Below, in pieces: positions 7,304 through 15,313 of a stretch of DNA of 64,000 bases. Each line of letters begins with the position of its first letter. Within the stretch, counting starts at the first letter, position 1. The notes beneath the pieces are model-generated. The model saw nothing but the letters and a program-made list of their open reading frames with translations. It was not told where the DNA came from and ran no database searches. The position numbers and the translations under genes are program-made. This DNA comes from CADEEN01 sp040384625 (GTDB taxonomy: Bacteria; Pseudomonadota; Gammaproteobacteria; Burkholderiales; Burkholderiaceae_C), in contig JAZKIW010000059.1 in NCBI GenBank assembly GCA_040384625.1, forward strand, positions 1 through 64,000, given 5' to 3'.

Positions 7304-7975
7304 TCACTCTTGCCACCCGACTGGAACACTACGAATCTCCTTGTCATTCCACGCAGTGACGAGTCCGGTGACAGACGTGCCTTCATTGCTCTTTGCGATG
7401 TTCAGTGAGGAGACGTGATACCGATATGCCGGCCCCAACTGCTGTTGTGCGATAGATATTGCCTTAGCAGCTGATTCGCCACCCAACAGCAAGCTGAGGA
7501 AGAGAGCAAGGACAACGACGAGGCCCACTCCAGCGGCAGCGGGCACCCGCATGTCGCGAATTTTTCTGCCGGCAGCCGCGCGAGCAGATTGGACCGGCAT
7601 TTCGCCGAGTTGTCGCTGCAACCAGTAGAGAAGAACCAGCACGCCAAACATGAATGCAGCGGAGATGACTGCGGCGAACGGGCTCAACCGAACTTGAGTG
7701 AGTGTGAGGTCCACTGGCTGTATGAACGGCCATGCAAGCACGAGGGCCAGAAAGCCCACGAGCATGAACATGGCAAACCACCGGACGATGCTGGCGGCCC
7801 GCAGGCTCCCGCGAAGAAGGAAGATCCCGGCGACCACAGCAAAGATGTTGAAGCTGGATGAGTACGAAATGCTGTTGACGATGCAGTAGATCATTACTGC
7901 AATGTCGAGCAATCCGACCGCCAACAATACGGAGCCTGTCTTCCTGAGGATGGGAATGTGCGCAACAGCTTCCAT
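7304..7975 (-). CDS. Cassette-encoded membrane protein of unknown function, 223 residues
   Basis: I do not recognise a family. The protein has about four hydrophobic segments in the first 120 residues (around 10-30, 35-52, 60-80 and 92-115) and a fifth near 137-160. A soluble C-terminal domain of about 60 residues follows, containing A-I-S-I-A-Q-Q-Q-L-G and ending P-V-G-W-Q-E. The stop codon abuts attC site 2, typical of a cassette gene. I chose the ATG complementary to 7973-7975; another in-frame ATG at 7996 lies inside attC site 3, and neither has a clear Shine-Dalgarno sequence. Codon use looks less GC-biased than in the flanking chromosome. Confidence 0.65.
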   Translation of the reverse strand: MEAVAHIPILRKTGSVLLAVGLLDIAVMIYCIVNSISYSSSFNIFAVVAGIFLLRGSLRAASIVRWFAMFMLVGFLALVLAWPFIQPVDLTLTQVRLSPFAAVISAAFMFGVLVLLYWLQRQLGEMPVQSARAAAGRKIRDMRVPAAAGVGLVVVLALFLSLLLGGESAAKAISIAQQQLGPAYRYHVSSLNIAKSNEGTSVTGLVTAWNDKEIRSVPVGWQE

Positions 7976-7980
7976 GTGAC

Positions 7981-8058
7981 GGCTAACGTTCGCCATGAGC
8001 GGAGGTTGGAGGCATGCGAAGCATGCCGGAGACCGTCCGCTCGATGAAGTGGTTAGAC
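7981..8058 (-). other. attC recombination site 3 (78 bp), downstream of the 110-aa ORF
   Basis: On the minus strand it opens with GTCTAAC and closes with GTTAGCC, matching the core consensus at both ends. Arms GAGCGGA / TCCGCTC and GGCATGC / GCATGCC form the imperfect hairpin. This is the clearest attC in the array. Confidence 0.9.
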
Positions 8059-8082
8059 CGCACTCGCTGCTCCTTGCGTTGG

Positions 8083-8415
8083 CTAGTACGGGCGCTGCGG
8101 TAGCTGACCGAGTAGCCGTTCCTTCCACCACGCATACCCGCATGGCAACCAGAAACGAGTGGCCTTCACCTTAAACCTTGGCACGGACAGCGAATTCACA
8201 AACGGATCATGGCCGAACCGGCGACGATAGGCGGCAAGCAGCCGGAACCGAATACGCCGCTGCACCGACTTTGCCGACGACGGATGCAGTAGGCGCTCGC
8301 GATTTGCTGCGCTGCGAATGGCACCGCGAACGCGCTCCTGAGGCAGCAGCGCTAGCCGCCAAGGCTTGTGATTGATGTGCCTCTGTGGGCAACCGTAGAA
8401 CTGCGAGACGAGCAT
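8083..8415 (-). CDS. Cassette ORF of unknown function, 110 residues
   Basis: An ORF filling the first cassette next to attI. The predicted protein is basic, with several Arg-rich stretches, and contains Cys9 and aromatic clusters near the C-terminus (W-L-P-C-G-Y-A-W-W-K). I do not recognise it. The start ATG (complement of 8413-8415) is 21 bases after the attI crossover heptamer and has no good ribosome binding site. Its stop is 24 bases before attC site 3. The position is right for a cassette gene, but the coding evidence is weak. Confidence 0.45.
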   Translation of the reverse strand: MLVSQFYGCPQRHINHKPWRLALLPQERVRGAIRSAANRERLLHPSSAKSVQRRIRFRLLAAYRRRFGHDPFVNSLSVPRFKVKATRFWLPCGYAWWKERLLGQLPQRPY

Positions 8416-8435
8416 GGAAGGGCTGGAGCCGTGCG

Positions 8436-8500
8436 GTCTAACTTAGTTTTAGGGCGACAGCTTTGCGCCCTAACTTTGTCGCATGCTGCATAACATCGGA
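8436..8500 (-). other. attI site closely resembling class 1 attI1
   Basis: Read on the minus strand, the site ends in GTCGCCCTAAAACTAAG followed by GTTAGAC. The class 1 integron attI1, as I recall it, has the same string with one base different before GTTAGGC or GTTAGAC. Further upstream is GATGTTATGCAGCA, again as in attI1. An inverted repeat (TTAGGGCG / CGCCCTAA, 8449-8473) overlaps it. It lies at the attI end of the cassette array in the correct orientation. The identity is from memory of attI1 and not from a search. Confidence 0.8.
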
Positions 8501-8714
8501 GCCGGCGAGACCAAAAAATCCAGCTGCGACAAGCAGTTGTACCGAATTGCGCTGCATGGCACCTCTACTAACGCGCGGACAAAAGCGGCATTGGATACTA
8601 GGTCGAACCCCATCTGACTTTCGCAGGCGAAACCCGGTGCCTCCCGTGGCTCCGCCCTTGCTCCCGCTTCTGCACTTATAGAATTTGCGCCCTCCCCGCT
8701 GTGCCCGACACGCC
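8501..8714. other. Intergenic stretch between attI and gpmA; no integrase
   Basis: In class 1-type integrons the integrase gene would start here and run rightwards on the plus strand. No reading frame in this stretch resembles a tyrosine recombinase, and gpmA begins immediately after it. The last 40 bases probably hold the gpmA promoter (a TATAGA-like hexamer near 8676), but no convincing -35 was found. Confidence 0.6.
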
Positions 8715-9461
8715 ATGCCCAAGCTCGTGCTGATCCGCCACGGCGAATCGACCTGGAATCTCGCCAACCGCTTTACCGGCTGGACCGATGTGCCGCTCAC
8801 CGCCACCGGCGTGGCTCAGGCGCGCGAATCCGGCCGTCTGCTGAAGGAGGCCGGCTACGAGTTCGACCTGGCCTACACGTCGGTGCTGCAACGCGCGATC
8901 TGGACGCTGTGGCATGCGCTGGACGCGATGGAGCGCACCTGGCTGCCGATCGTCAACGACTGGCGCCTGAACGAGCGCCACTACGGCGCGCTGCAGGGCC
9001 TGAACAAGGCCGAGACGGCGAAGAAGTTTGGCGACGAACAGGTGCTGGTCTGGCGCCGCAGCTACGACACGCCGCCGCCGCCGCTGGAACCTGGCGACGC
9101 GCGTAGCGAACGCAGCGACCTGCGATACGCCAAGCTCTTGCCAGACGAGGTGCCGCTGACCGAGTGCCTGAAGGACACCGTGGCGCGCGTCCTGCCCTGC
9201 TGGAACGACACCCTGGCGCCGGCCCTGCGCGCCGGCCAGCGCATCGTGGTGGCCGCGCACGGCAACTCGATCCGGGCGCTGGTGAAGTACCTGAGCGGCA
9301 TCGGCGACGACGAGATCGTCGGCCTCAACATCCCCAATGGCATCCCGCTGGTCTACGAGCTGGACGACGCGCTGCAGCCGCTGTGCCACTTCTACCTCGG
9401 CGACCCCGAGGTCGCGGCGAAGGCGGCCGCAGCAGTGGCGGCGCAAGGACGCCAGGGCTAG
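8715..9461 (+). CDS. gpmA: 2,3-bisphosphoglycerate-dependent phosphoglycerate mutase
   Basis: A 248-residue glycolytic enzyme interconverting 3- and 2-phosphoglycerate. The phosphohistidine motif R-H-G-E-S is at residues 8-12 (His9), and the second catalytic His lies in A-A-H-G-N-S-I-R-A-L. The length matches E. coli GpmA. The start ATG at 8715 is set by homology; a longer reading has no family support. The gene lies beside the integron attI site and converges with an acyltransferase gene, the two ends overlapping by 4 bases. Confidence 0.97.
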   Translation: MPKLVLIRHGESTWNLANRFTGWTDVPLTATGVAQARESGRLLKEAGYEFDLAYTSVLQRAIWTLWHALDAMERTWLPIVNDWRLNERHYGALQGLNKAETAKKFGDEQVLVWRRSYDTPPPPLEPGDARSERSDLRYAKLLPDEVPLTECLKDTVARVLPCWNDTLAPALRAGQRIVVAAHGNSIRALVKYLSGIGDDEIVGLNIPNGIPLVYELDDALQPLCHFYLGDPEVAAKAAAAVAAQGRQG

Positions 9462-10198
9462 GCCGCACGCGCCAGCACCGCGTCGATGCGCTCGCGCAGG
9501 TGTGCGGCGAGCGCGCGTCGGTCGGCATGCACCGAGGCCTCGGCGTCGAGCAAGAGCACGTCGACCTGCAGACCCTTGGCGCAGGCCATGCGCCACACGC
9601 TCTGCAGCAGGGTCGTGTCACCGATGAACTCGGCCGCGCGGCTGAAGACCTGCCCCGGCTGGTGGAAGCGCAGCACCACCGGCTGCACCGGCGTCGCGCT
9701 GGCGACCGCCGCCTGCAGCAGGTTGGCATGGAAGGGCAGTAGTTCGCGGCCCGCGCCGGTGGTGCCTTCGGGGAACACCGCCACCATGTCGCCGGCGCGC
9801 AGCGCCTCGGCCATCTGGTGCACCACGCGCAGCGCGTCGCGCTTGCTTTCGCGCTCGATGAACAGGGTGCCCGCGCCGGCCACCAGCCAGCCGACCAGGG
9901 GCCAATGCTTCACGTTGGACTTGGACACGAAGCGCGCCTGCGGCGCTGCCGCGTGGATGGCGGCGATGTCGAGCCAGGACACATGGTTGGCGGCCAGCAG
10001 GGTGGCGCCGGCGCGCGGCGCACCTTGAACGCGCAGGCCGATGCCGAGCCGGCGCAGCAGCGTGACCGACCACCACTGGATGCGCGCGTGACGTCCCGCG
10101 GGCTTGAGCGACGGGAAGCGTAGCGCCATCACCGCCATGCCGTGCAGCAGGTGCAGCAGCAGCAAGACCAAACGAAAGCCGCCAACGACGGCCCTCAT
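9458..10198 (-). CDS. PlsC-type lysophospholipid acyltransferase
   Basis: A 246-residue member of the 1-acyl-sn-glycerol-3-phosphate acyltransferase family, acting at the inner membrane in phosphatidic acid or lysophospholipid acylation. The catalytic H-x4-D motif is N-H-V-S-W-L-D at residues 71-77 and the second motif F-P-E-G-T-T is at 142-147. A hydrophobic N-terminal helix spans about residues 7-25. It follows pyrC' on the minus strand, an arrangement also known in other Burkholderiales. The acceptor specificity cannot be told from sequence. Confidence 0.88.
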   Translation of the reverse strand: MRAVVGGFRLVLLLLHLLHGMAVMALRFPSLKPAGRHARIQWWSVTLLRRLGIGLRVQGAPRAGATLLAANHVSWLDIAAIHAAAPQARFVSKSNVKHWPLVGWLVAGAGTLFIERESKRDALRVVHQMAEALRAGDMVAVFPEGTTGAGRELLPFHANLLQAAVASATPVQPVVLRFHQPGQVFSRAAEFIGDTTLLQSVWRMACAKGLQVDVLLLDAEASVHADRRALAAHLRERIDAVLARAA

Positions 10199-10229
10199 GC
10201 CCAGCGCGGCGAAGCCGCTTCGGGGGGGG

Positions 10230-11540
10230 TCATGTCGCTCGGTCGTAGGCCACGCCGCCCGCCACCAGGGTGGTCTGCACCCGGCCGCTCAGCTCGAAGC
10301 CGCTCGTATCGAAGGCGAAGGGGGTGTGCTTACCCTGGCTGACCAGGGCATCGGCGCGCACCGCCCAGCGCACCGCAGGGTCGAAGATGCAGACGTCGGC
10401 GACGCCGCCTTCCACCAGTCGGCCCGCGCTGTTGCCGAGCGAGCCAATCGCGGCGCCCAGCACGCGCACCGGCTCGCTGGTGATGCGCGCCAGGGTCTGC
10501 GCCAGGCCGAGCTTGCGCTGTTCGCCCCACTGCAGCGCCAGGCCGAGCAGCAGTTCGAGGCCAGTGGCACCGGGCGTGGCTTCGCCGAAGGGCAGGGTTT
10601 TCTCGTCGCTGCTGACCGGCGTGTGGTCCGAAACCAGGGCATCGATGGTGCCGTCGGCCAGGGCCGCCTGCAGCGCGTCGCGGTCGCGTTGCTGGCGCAA
10701 CGGCGGCGTGACGCGCATCGCGGCGTTGAAGAAACCGACGTCGACATCGGTCAGGTGCAGCGAATTGATGCTGACGTCGGCCGTCACCGGCAGGCCCTCG
10801 GCCTTGGCGCGGCGCAGCAGCTCGACGCCGGACGCGCTGGACAGCCGGCACAGATGGACGCGCGCACCAGTGACGCGCACCAGCTCGAAGATGGTGTGCA
10901 GGGCGATCGTCTCGGCGACGACCGGCACGCCGGAAAGCCCGAGCCGAGTCGCCACCGCGCCGCTGGCCGCCACGCCACCACCGAGCCAGGCATCCTGCGG
11001 GCGCAGCCACACCGTGTAGCCGTAGGTGGCGGCGTACAGCAGCGCGCGCTGCAGGCTCAGGGTGTTGACCATCGGCACATCGGCCTGCGAGAAGCCGACG
11101 CAGCCGGCTTCGGTCAGCTCGGCCATCTCGGTGAGGGTTTCGCCGGCCAAGCCGCGCGTCAGCGCACCGAGCGGAAAGAGGCGGCAGCGGCTCAGCTTGC
11201 GGGCGCGGAACTTGAGCATCTCGACCAGGCCCGGCTCGTCGAGCGGCGGGTCGGTGTCGGGCAGGCAGACCAGGCTGGTCACGCCGCCGGCCGCCGCGGC
11301 GGCCAGCTCGCTTTCCAGCATGCCCTCGTGCTCGTGGCCAGGTTCGCGCAGACGCGCCGCCAGGTCGACCAGGCCGGGCGCGACGACCAGGCCGCTGGCG
11401 TCGATGCTGCGCTCGGGCGCGAAATCGGGGCTGACATCGCCGAGCGCGATCACGCGGTCGCCGGCGATGGCCAGGTCGCCGATGCGATCGAGGCCGCTGG
11501 CGGGGTCGATCAGGCGACCGTTGCGAATCAACAGCTTCAT
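10230..11540 (-). CDS. pyrC': Dihydroorotase-like subunit PyrC' (catalytically dead)
   Basis: A 436-residue dihydroorotase homologue. Active enzymes carry H-x-H directly after P-G-x-V-D-L to hold the zinc; here those positions read A61-A-R63 in P-G-L-V-D-L-A-A-R-L-R-E-P-G, so both ligands are missing. In pseudomonads such inactive PyrC' (also called PyrX) subunits form a dodecamer with, and stabilise, class B aspartate transcarbamoylase. The gene lies directly downstream of pyrB, separated only by a repeat, which supports that structural role. A functional pyrC must be elsewhere. Confidence 0.9.
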   Translation of the reverse strand: MKLLIRNGRLIDPASGLDRIGDLAIAGDRVIALGDVSPDFAPERSIDASGLVVAPGLVDLAARLREPGHEHEGMLESELAAAAAGGVTSLVCLPDTDPPLDEPGLVEMLKFRARKLSRCRLFPLGALTRGLAGETLTEMAELTEAGCVGFSQADVPMVNTLSLQRALLYAATYGYTVWLRPQDAWLGGGVAASGAVATRLGLSGVPVVAETIALHTIFELVRVTGARVHLCRLSSASGVELLRRAKAEGLPVTADVSINSLHLTDVDVGFFNAAMRVTPPLRQQRDRDALQAALADGTIDALVSDHTPVSSDEKTLPFGEATPGATGLELLLGLALQWGEQRKLGLAQTLARITSEPVRVLGAAIGSLGNSAGRLVEGGVADVCIFDPAVRWAVRADALVSQGKHTPFAFDTSGFELSGRVQTTLVAGGVAYDRAT

Positions 11541-11542
11541 AG

Positions 11543-11608
11543 TGCCCCCTTGGCGCTGCGCGCCGTCCCCCCCAGGGGGAGCGAGCGCCTTGGGAGCGGC
11601 CCGGCGGC
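11543..11608 (-). repeat. GC-rich intergenic repeat, copy between pyrB and pyrC' (inverted orientation)
   Basis: Read on the minus strand this spacer begins GCCGCCGGGCCGCTCCCAAG, then has a CTCGCTCCCCC block and ends in a G-run. It matches the copies at 17622-17690 and 56124-56200 but in the opposite orientation. It can fold into GC-rich hairpins. It fills the whole pyrB-pyrC' spacer. Confidence 0.65.
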
Positions 11609-11610
11609 GC

Positions 11611-12572
11611 TCATGCTTCGTTCCCTGCGATAGTGCTCATCACCGCCATGCGCACCGCGATGCCGAAGGTCACCTGGGGCAGGATCACGCTGTGCGTGCC
11701 GTCGGCCACCGACGAGTCGATCTCGACGCCGCGGTTGATCGGCCCCGGGTGCATCACGATCGCGTCGGGCTTGGCCAGAGCGAGCTTTTCGGCGGTCAAG
11801 CCGAAGTGCTTGAAGAACTCGCCGGCGCTGGGCAGCATCGCCCCGCTCATGCGCTCGTTCTGCAGGCGCAGCATGATGATCACGTCGGCGTCCTTGATGC
11901 CCTCGGCCATGTCGTGGCACACGCGCACACCCATCTCGCGCAGGTCGCCCGGCACCAGTGTCTTGGGGCCGACGGCGCGGATCTCCGGCACGCCCAGGGT
12001 GGTCAGGGCATGGATGTCGGACCGCGCCACGCGCGAATGCACGATGTCGCCGACGATGGCCACGCGGAGCTGGGTGAAGTCGCCCTTGAAGTGGCGGATC
12101 GTGTACATGTCCAGCAGGGCCTGGGTCGGGTGAGCGTGGCGGCCGTCGCCGGCGTTGACAACATGCACGTGCGGCGCGCAATGCTGGGCGATCAGGTAGG
12201 GCGCACCGCTCTCGCTGTGGCGCACGACGAACATGTCGGCATGCATCGCCGACAGGTTGGCGATGGTGTCCAGCAGGCTCTCGCCCTTGGCCGTGCTGCT
12301 GCGCGCGATGTCGAGGTTGATGACATCAGCCGAGAGGCGCTTGGCCGCGATCTCGAAGGTGGTGCGCGTGCGCGTGCTGTTCTCGAAGAACAGGTTGAAC
12401 ACGCTCTTGCCGCGCAACAGCGGCACCTTCTTGACGTCGCGGTCGTTGACCGACAGGAAGGTGCCGGCGGTATCGAGGATCTGCGTCAGCACGGCCTTGG
12501 GCAGTCCCTCGATCGACAGCAGGTGGATCAGCTCGCCGTGGGCGTTGAGCTGCGGGTTGCGCCGGGACAGCA

Positions 12573-12573
<1 letters not shown>
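11611..12573 (-). CDS. pyrB: Aspartate carbamoyltransferase catalytic subunit
   Basis: A 320-residue enzyme joining carbamoyl phosphate to aspartate, the first committed pyrimidine step. The carbamoyl-phosphate loop F-F-E-N-S-T-R-T-R-T lies at about 62-71; G-R-H-A-H-P-T-Q-A-L-L-D and M-H-P-G-P-I-N-R-G follow. Its ATG overlaps the pyrR stop as TGATG, so pyrR and pyrB are translationally coupled. With PyrC' downstream and no pyrI in the window, a class B ATCase complex is expected. Confidence 0.97.
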
Positions 12574-13087
<514 letters not shown>

Positions 13088-13091
<4 letters not shown>

Positions 13092-13507
13092 GGAGTGGCC
13101 TGGTTGAAGTGCTGTTCGAGGATCAGCGCAGCCGAAGCGGCATCGACATCGGCGGCCCCGCCCGCCAGCGCCTCGGTCGTCGTGTAGCGTTCGTCGACCT
13201 CGTGCACCGGCAAGCCGAAGCGGCCGCGCAGCTGGCGCGCGAAGCGTTCGGCGCGGCGCGTATTGTCGTGCGCTGCGCCGTCGGGGTGGCGCGGCACGCC
13301 GACCACCAGGGCGGCAGGCTGCCATTCGGCCAGCAGGCGGCCAATGGCGGCGAAGCGAGCTTCGGCGCCCTCTTCAGCAACCGTGCCGAGCGGGGTGGCC
13401 GTGCGCGTCACGTCGTTGCCGCTGGCCACGCCGATGCGCCGGGTGCCGAAATCGAATGCCAGAAACAGGGACGGCGCGGCAGCCACTGCAGCGCGCAGGG
13501 CACTCAT
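13088..13507 (-). CDS. ruvX: Holliday junction resolvase-like protein YqgF/RuvX
   Basis: A 139-residue RNase H-fold protein, implicated in processing the 5' end of pre-16S rRNA. The first catalytic strand reads A-F-D-F-G-T-R-R-I-G-V-A (residues 17-28), with V-G-V-P and V-D-E-R-Y-T-T following. It overlaps yqgE upstream and pyrR downstream by 4 bases each, the conserved yqgE-ruvX-pyrR-pyrB order of beta-proteobacteria. Confidence 0.94.
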
Positions 13508-14088
13508 GCGTGCCCCGCCTCCTGGCTCAGCATGCGCGGGTCGAAACCCAACAGCGAGAGCGCGCGGTCGTAGCGCTGCTCGATCGGCGTGTCGAAGATG
13601 ACCTCGGGCGTGGCATCGACCGTCAGCCAGCCGTTGCGACCGATCTCGTCTTCCAGCTGGCCGGCGCCCCAGCCGCTGTAGCCCAGGGTGACCAGGATCT
13701 TCTTCGGCCCGGCGCCGTTGGACAGGGCCTCGAGCACGTCCTTGCTGGTCGTCATGTCCAGGCCGCCGCCGGGAATCGCCAGCGTCGAGCTGTAGGGGCT
13801 GGCGGCATCGGACTGGCGCTCGTGCAGCACGAAGCCGCGTTCCGTCTGCACCGGACCACCGAAGTAGACCGGCGCTTCGGCCAGGTCGTCGCGATCAAGG
13901 CTGAGCTCGACCTTCTCGAACAGGTTCTTCAGCTTGATGTCGATCGGCTTGTTGATCACCAGGCCGAGCGCGCCCTTCTCGGTGTGCTCGCACAGGTAGA
14001 CCACCGCGCCGGTGAAGGTGCCGTCGGCCATGCCGGGCATGGCGATCAGGAACTGATTGGTCAGGTTGATGCGGCTGGCGTCGGCCAT
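13504..14088 (-). CDS. yqgE: YqgE/AlgH family protein (UPF0301)
   Basis: A 194-residue UPF0301 protein, recognised by N-Q-F-L-I-A-M-P-G-M, V-V-Y-L-C-E-H, G-A-L-G-L-V-I-N-K-P and G-Y-S-G-W-G-A-G-Q-L-E. The family is linked to alginate regulation in Pseudomonas, but the molecular role is not settled. It heads the yqgE-ruvX-pyrR-pyrB-pyrC' set and is divergent from the methyltransferase at 14126, with only 37 bases for both promoters. Confidence 0.94.
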   Translation of the reverse strand: MADASRINLTNQFLIAMPGMADGTFTGAVVYLCEHTEKGALGLVINKPIDIKLKNLFEKVELSLDRDDLAEAPVYFGGPVQTERGFVLHERQSDAASPYSSTLAIPGGGLDMTTSKDVLEALSNGAGPKKILVTLGYSGWGAGQLEDEIGRNGWLTVDATPEVIFDTPIEQRYDRALSLLGFDPRMLSQEAGHA

Positions 14089-14125
14089 GGTGCCTTCATT
14101 CTATCGACTGCGCCGACAATCCCGC

Positions 14126-15313
14126 ATGGCCAATGAAACCGTTTCCGCCGCCGTCGAGCGCTTCTTTGCGCGCCTGGACGACCACCTGGCGCGAGGAAGC
14201 CTGGCCAAGCTGGTGCTGGCCAAGTACCACGGTACCGAGCCCGATCTGGTGCGCCTCGCGGTGCGCCCCTTGCTGCTGCGCGGCGAGCCCCACTTGAGCT
14301 TCGTCTACAGCCACAGCACGCGCGACGTCACGCACAACCAGCCGGTGGCCGAGGGCGTCGCGACACTGCGCGCGCTAGTCGGGCCGGCCTTCCGCCACGC
14401 CCACCTGCTGGCGGCGGGTGAAGACCTCGAACTGCGCTTCACCAAGCGCGGCAAGGCCAGCCTGCACCAGCAGAGCAATGCCCGCGATGCGCCCTCGCCG
14501 CAGGGGCACGACCGCGAGAAGCAGCGCCCGCTGAACCTCACTACGCCCTTCCTAGCCGCGCTGGGTGTGACGACGCCGGCCGGCGACCTAGTACCGGTCA
14601 TGGCGCGCAAGTTCAAGCAGATCAACAAGTTCGTCGAGGTGCTGGACCATGCGCTCGAGACCTCCCCGCTGAAGGCCCAGGCCGCCATCCGCGTGGCCGA
14701 CTTCGGCAGTGGCAAGGGCTACCTGACCTTCGCCGTGCACCACCATCTGCGACATACCCTGGGCCGCGAGGCCGAGGTGGCGGGTGTCGAGTTGCGGCCC
14801 GACTTGGTCGAGCTCTGCAACAAGGCGGCCACGCGCCTGGGGCTGACAGGGCTGCACTTCGAGCGGGGCGACGTGCGCGAGCGCCCTGCCGCGCCGCTGG
14901 ACATCATGATCGCGCTGCACGCCTGCGACACCGCCACCGACCATGCGATCCACCTCGGCATCCGATCGAACGCATCGTTGATCGTCTGCTCACCCTGCTG
15001 CCACAAGCAGATCCGACCGCAACTGAAGAGTCCGGCGGTGATGGCACCGATGCTGCAGCACGGTATCCACCTCGGCCAGGAGGCCGAGATGTTGACCGAC
15101 AGCCTGCGCGCCCTGCTGCTGCAGGCCCACGGCTACGACACCCAGGTCTTCGAGTTCGTCAGCCTCGAGCACACCAGCAAGAACAAGATGATCCTGGCCG
15201 TGAAGCGTGCGCAGCCGCTGCCCGCCGAGCCGGTGCTGGCCCAGATCCGCGCCATCAAGGACTTCTATGCGGTGCGCGAGCACTGCCTGGAGACCTTGCT
15301 GACGACCGCATGA
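14126..15313 (+). CDS. METTL25/RRNAD1-like SAM-dependent methyltransferase
   Basis: A 395-residue protein with a class I methyltransferase core in its second half. Motif I is A-D-F-G-S-G-K-G at 191-198, V-E-L-R-P acts as motif II, and A-L-H-A-C-D-T-A-T-D follows. The C-S-P-C-C-H-K-Q motif at 288-295 marks the family that also contains the eukaryotic METTL25/RRNAD1 proteins. The N-terminal 130 residues are unassigned. The substrate is unknown; an RNA or a protein is plausible. Its stop overlaps the photolyase start (ATGA), so the two genes are coupled. Confidence 0.8.
   Translation: MANETVSAAVERFFARLDDHLARGSLAKLVLAKYHGTEPDLVRLAVRPLLLRGEPHLSFVYSHSTRDVTHNQPVAEGVATLRALVGPAFRHAHLLAAGEDLELRFTKRGKASLHQQSNARDAPSPQGHDREKQRPLNLTTPFLAALGVTTPAGDLVPVMARKFKQINKFVEVLDHALETSPLKAQAAIRVADFGSGKGYLTFAVHHHLRHTLGREAEVAGVELRPDLVELCNKAATRLGLTGLHFERGDVRERPAAPLDIMIALHACDTATDHAIHLGIRSNASLIVCSPCCHKQIRPQLKSPAVMAPMLQHGIHLGQEAEMLTDSLRALLLQAHGYDTQVFEFVSLEHTSKNKMILAVKRAQPLPAEPVLAQIRAIKDFYAVREHCLETLLTTA

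Larger units (their letters stand above)
6208..8500 (-). mobile_element. Integrase-less chromosomal integron (attI1-like site plus cassette array)
   Basis: This block splits the rhodanese and gpmA genes. It contains three sites with attC architecture (6496-6555, 7234-7302, 7981-8058) and a terminal site closely resembling the class 1 attI1 (8436-8500). All are in the same orientation, with cassette genes on the minus strand immediately upstream of each attC. From attI the order is: 110-aa ORF, attC; 223-aa membrane protein, attC; higBA, attC; 62-aa membrane protein with no recognisable attC after it. No integrase gene lies in the window, so any integration would need IntI in trans. G+C looks lower than in the flanking genes. 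Integron recognition is from sequence pattern; activity is unknown. Confidence 0.85.

Noticed and set aside
8463..8681. Plus-strand 72-codon frame next to attI, considered as an intI remnant
   Set aside because: No similarity to tyrosine recombinases and no catalytic Arg/His/Tyr motifs.
10104..11633. A 509-codon plus-strand frame opposite pyrC'
   Set aside because: Antisense shadow of pyrC' with no recognisable motif.
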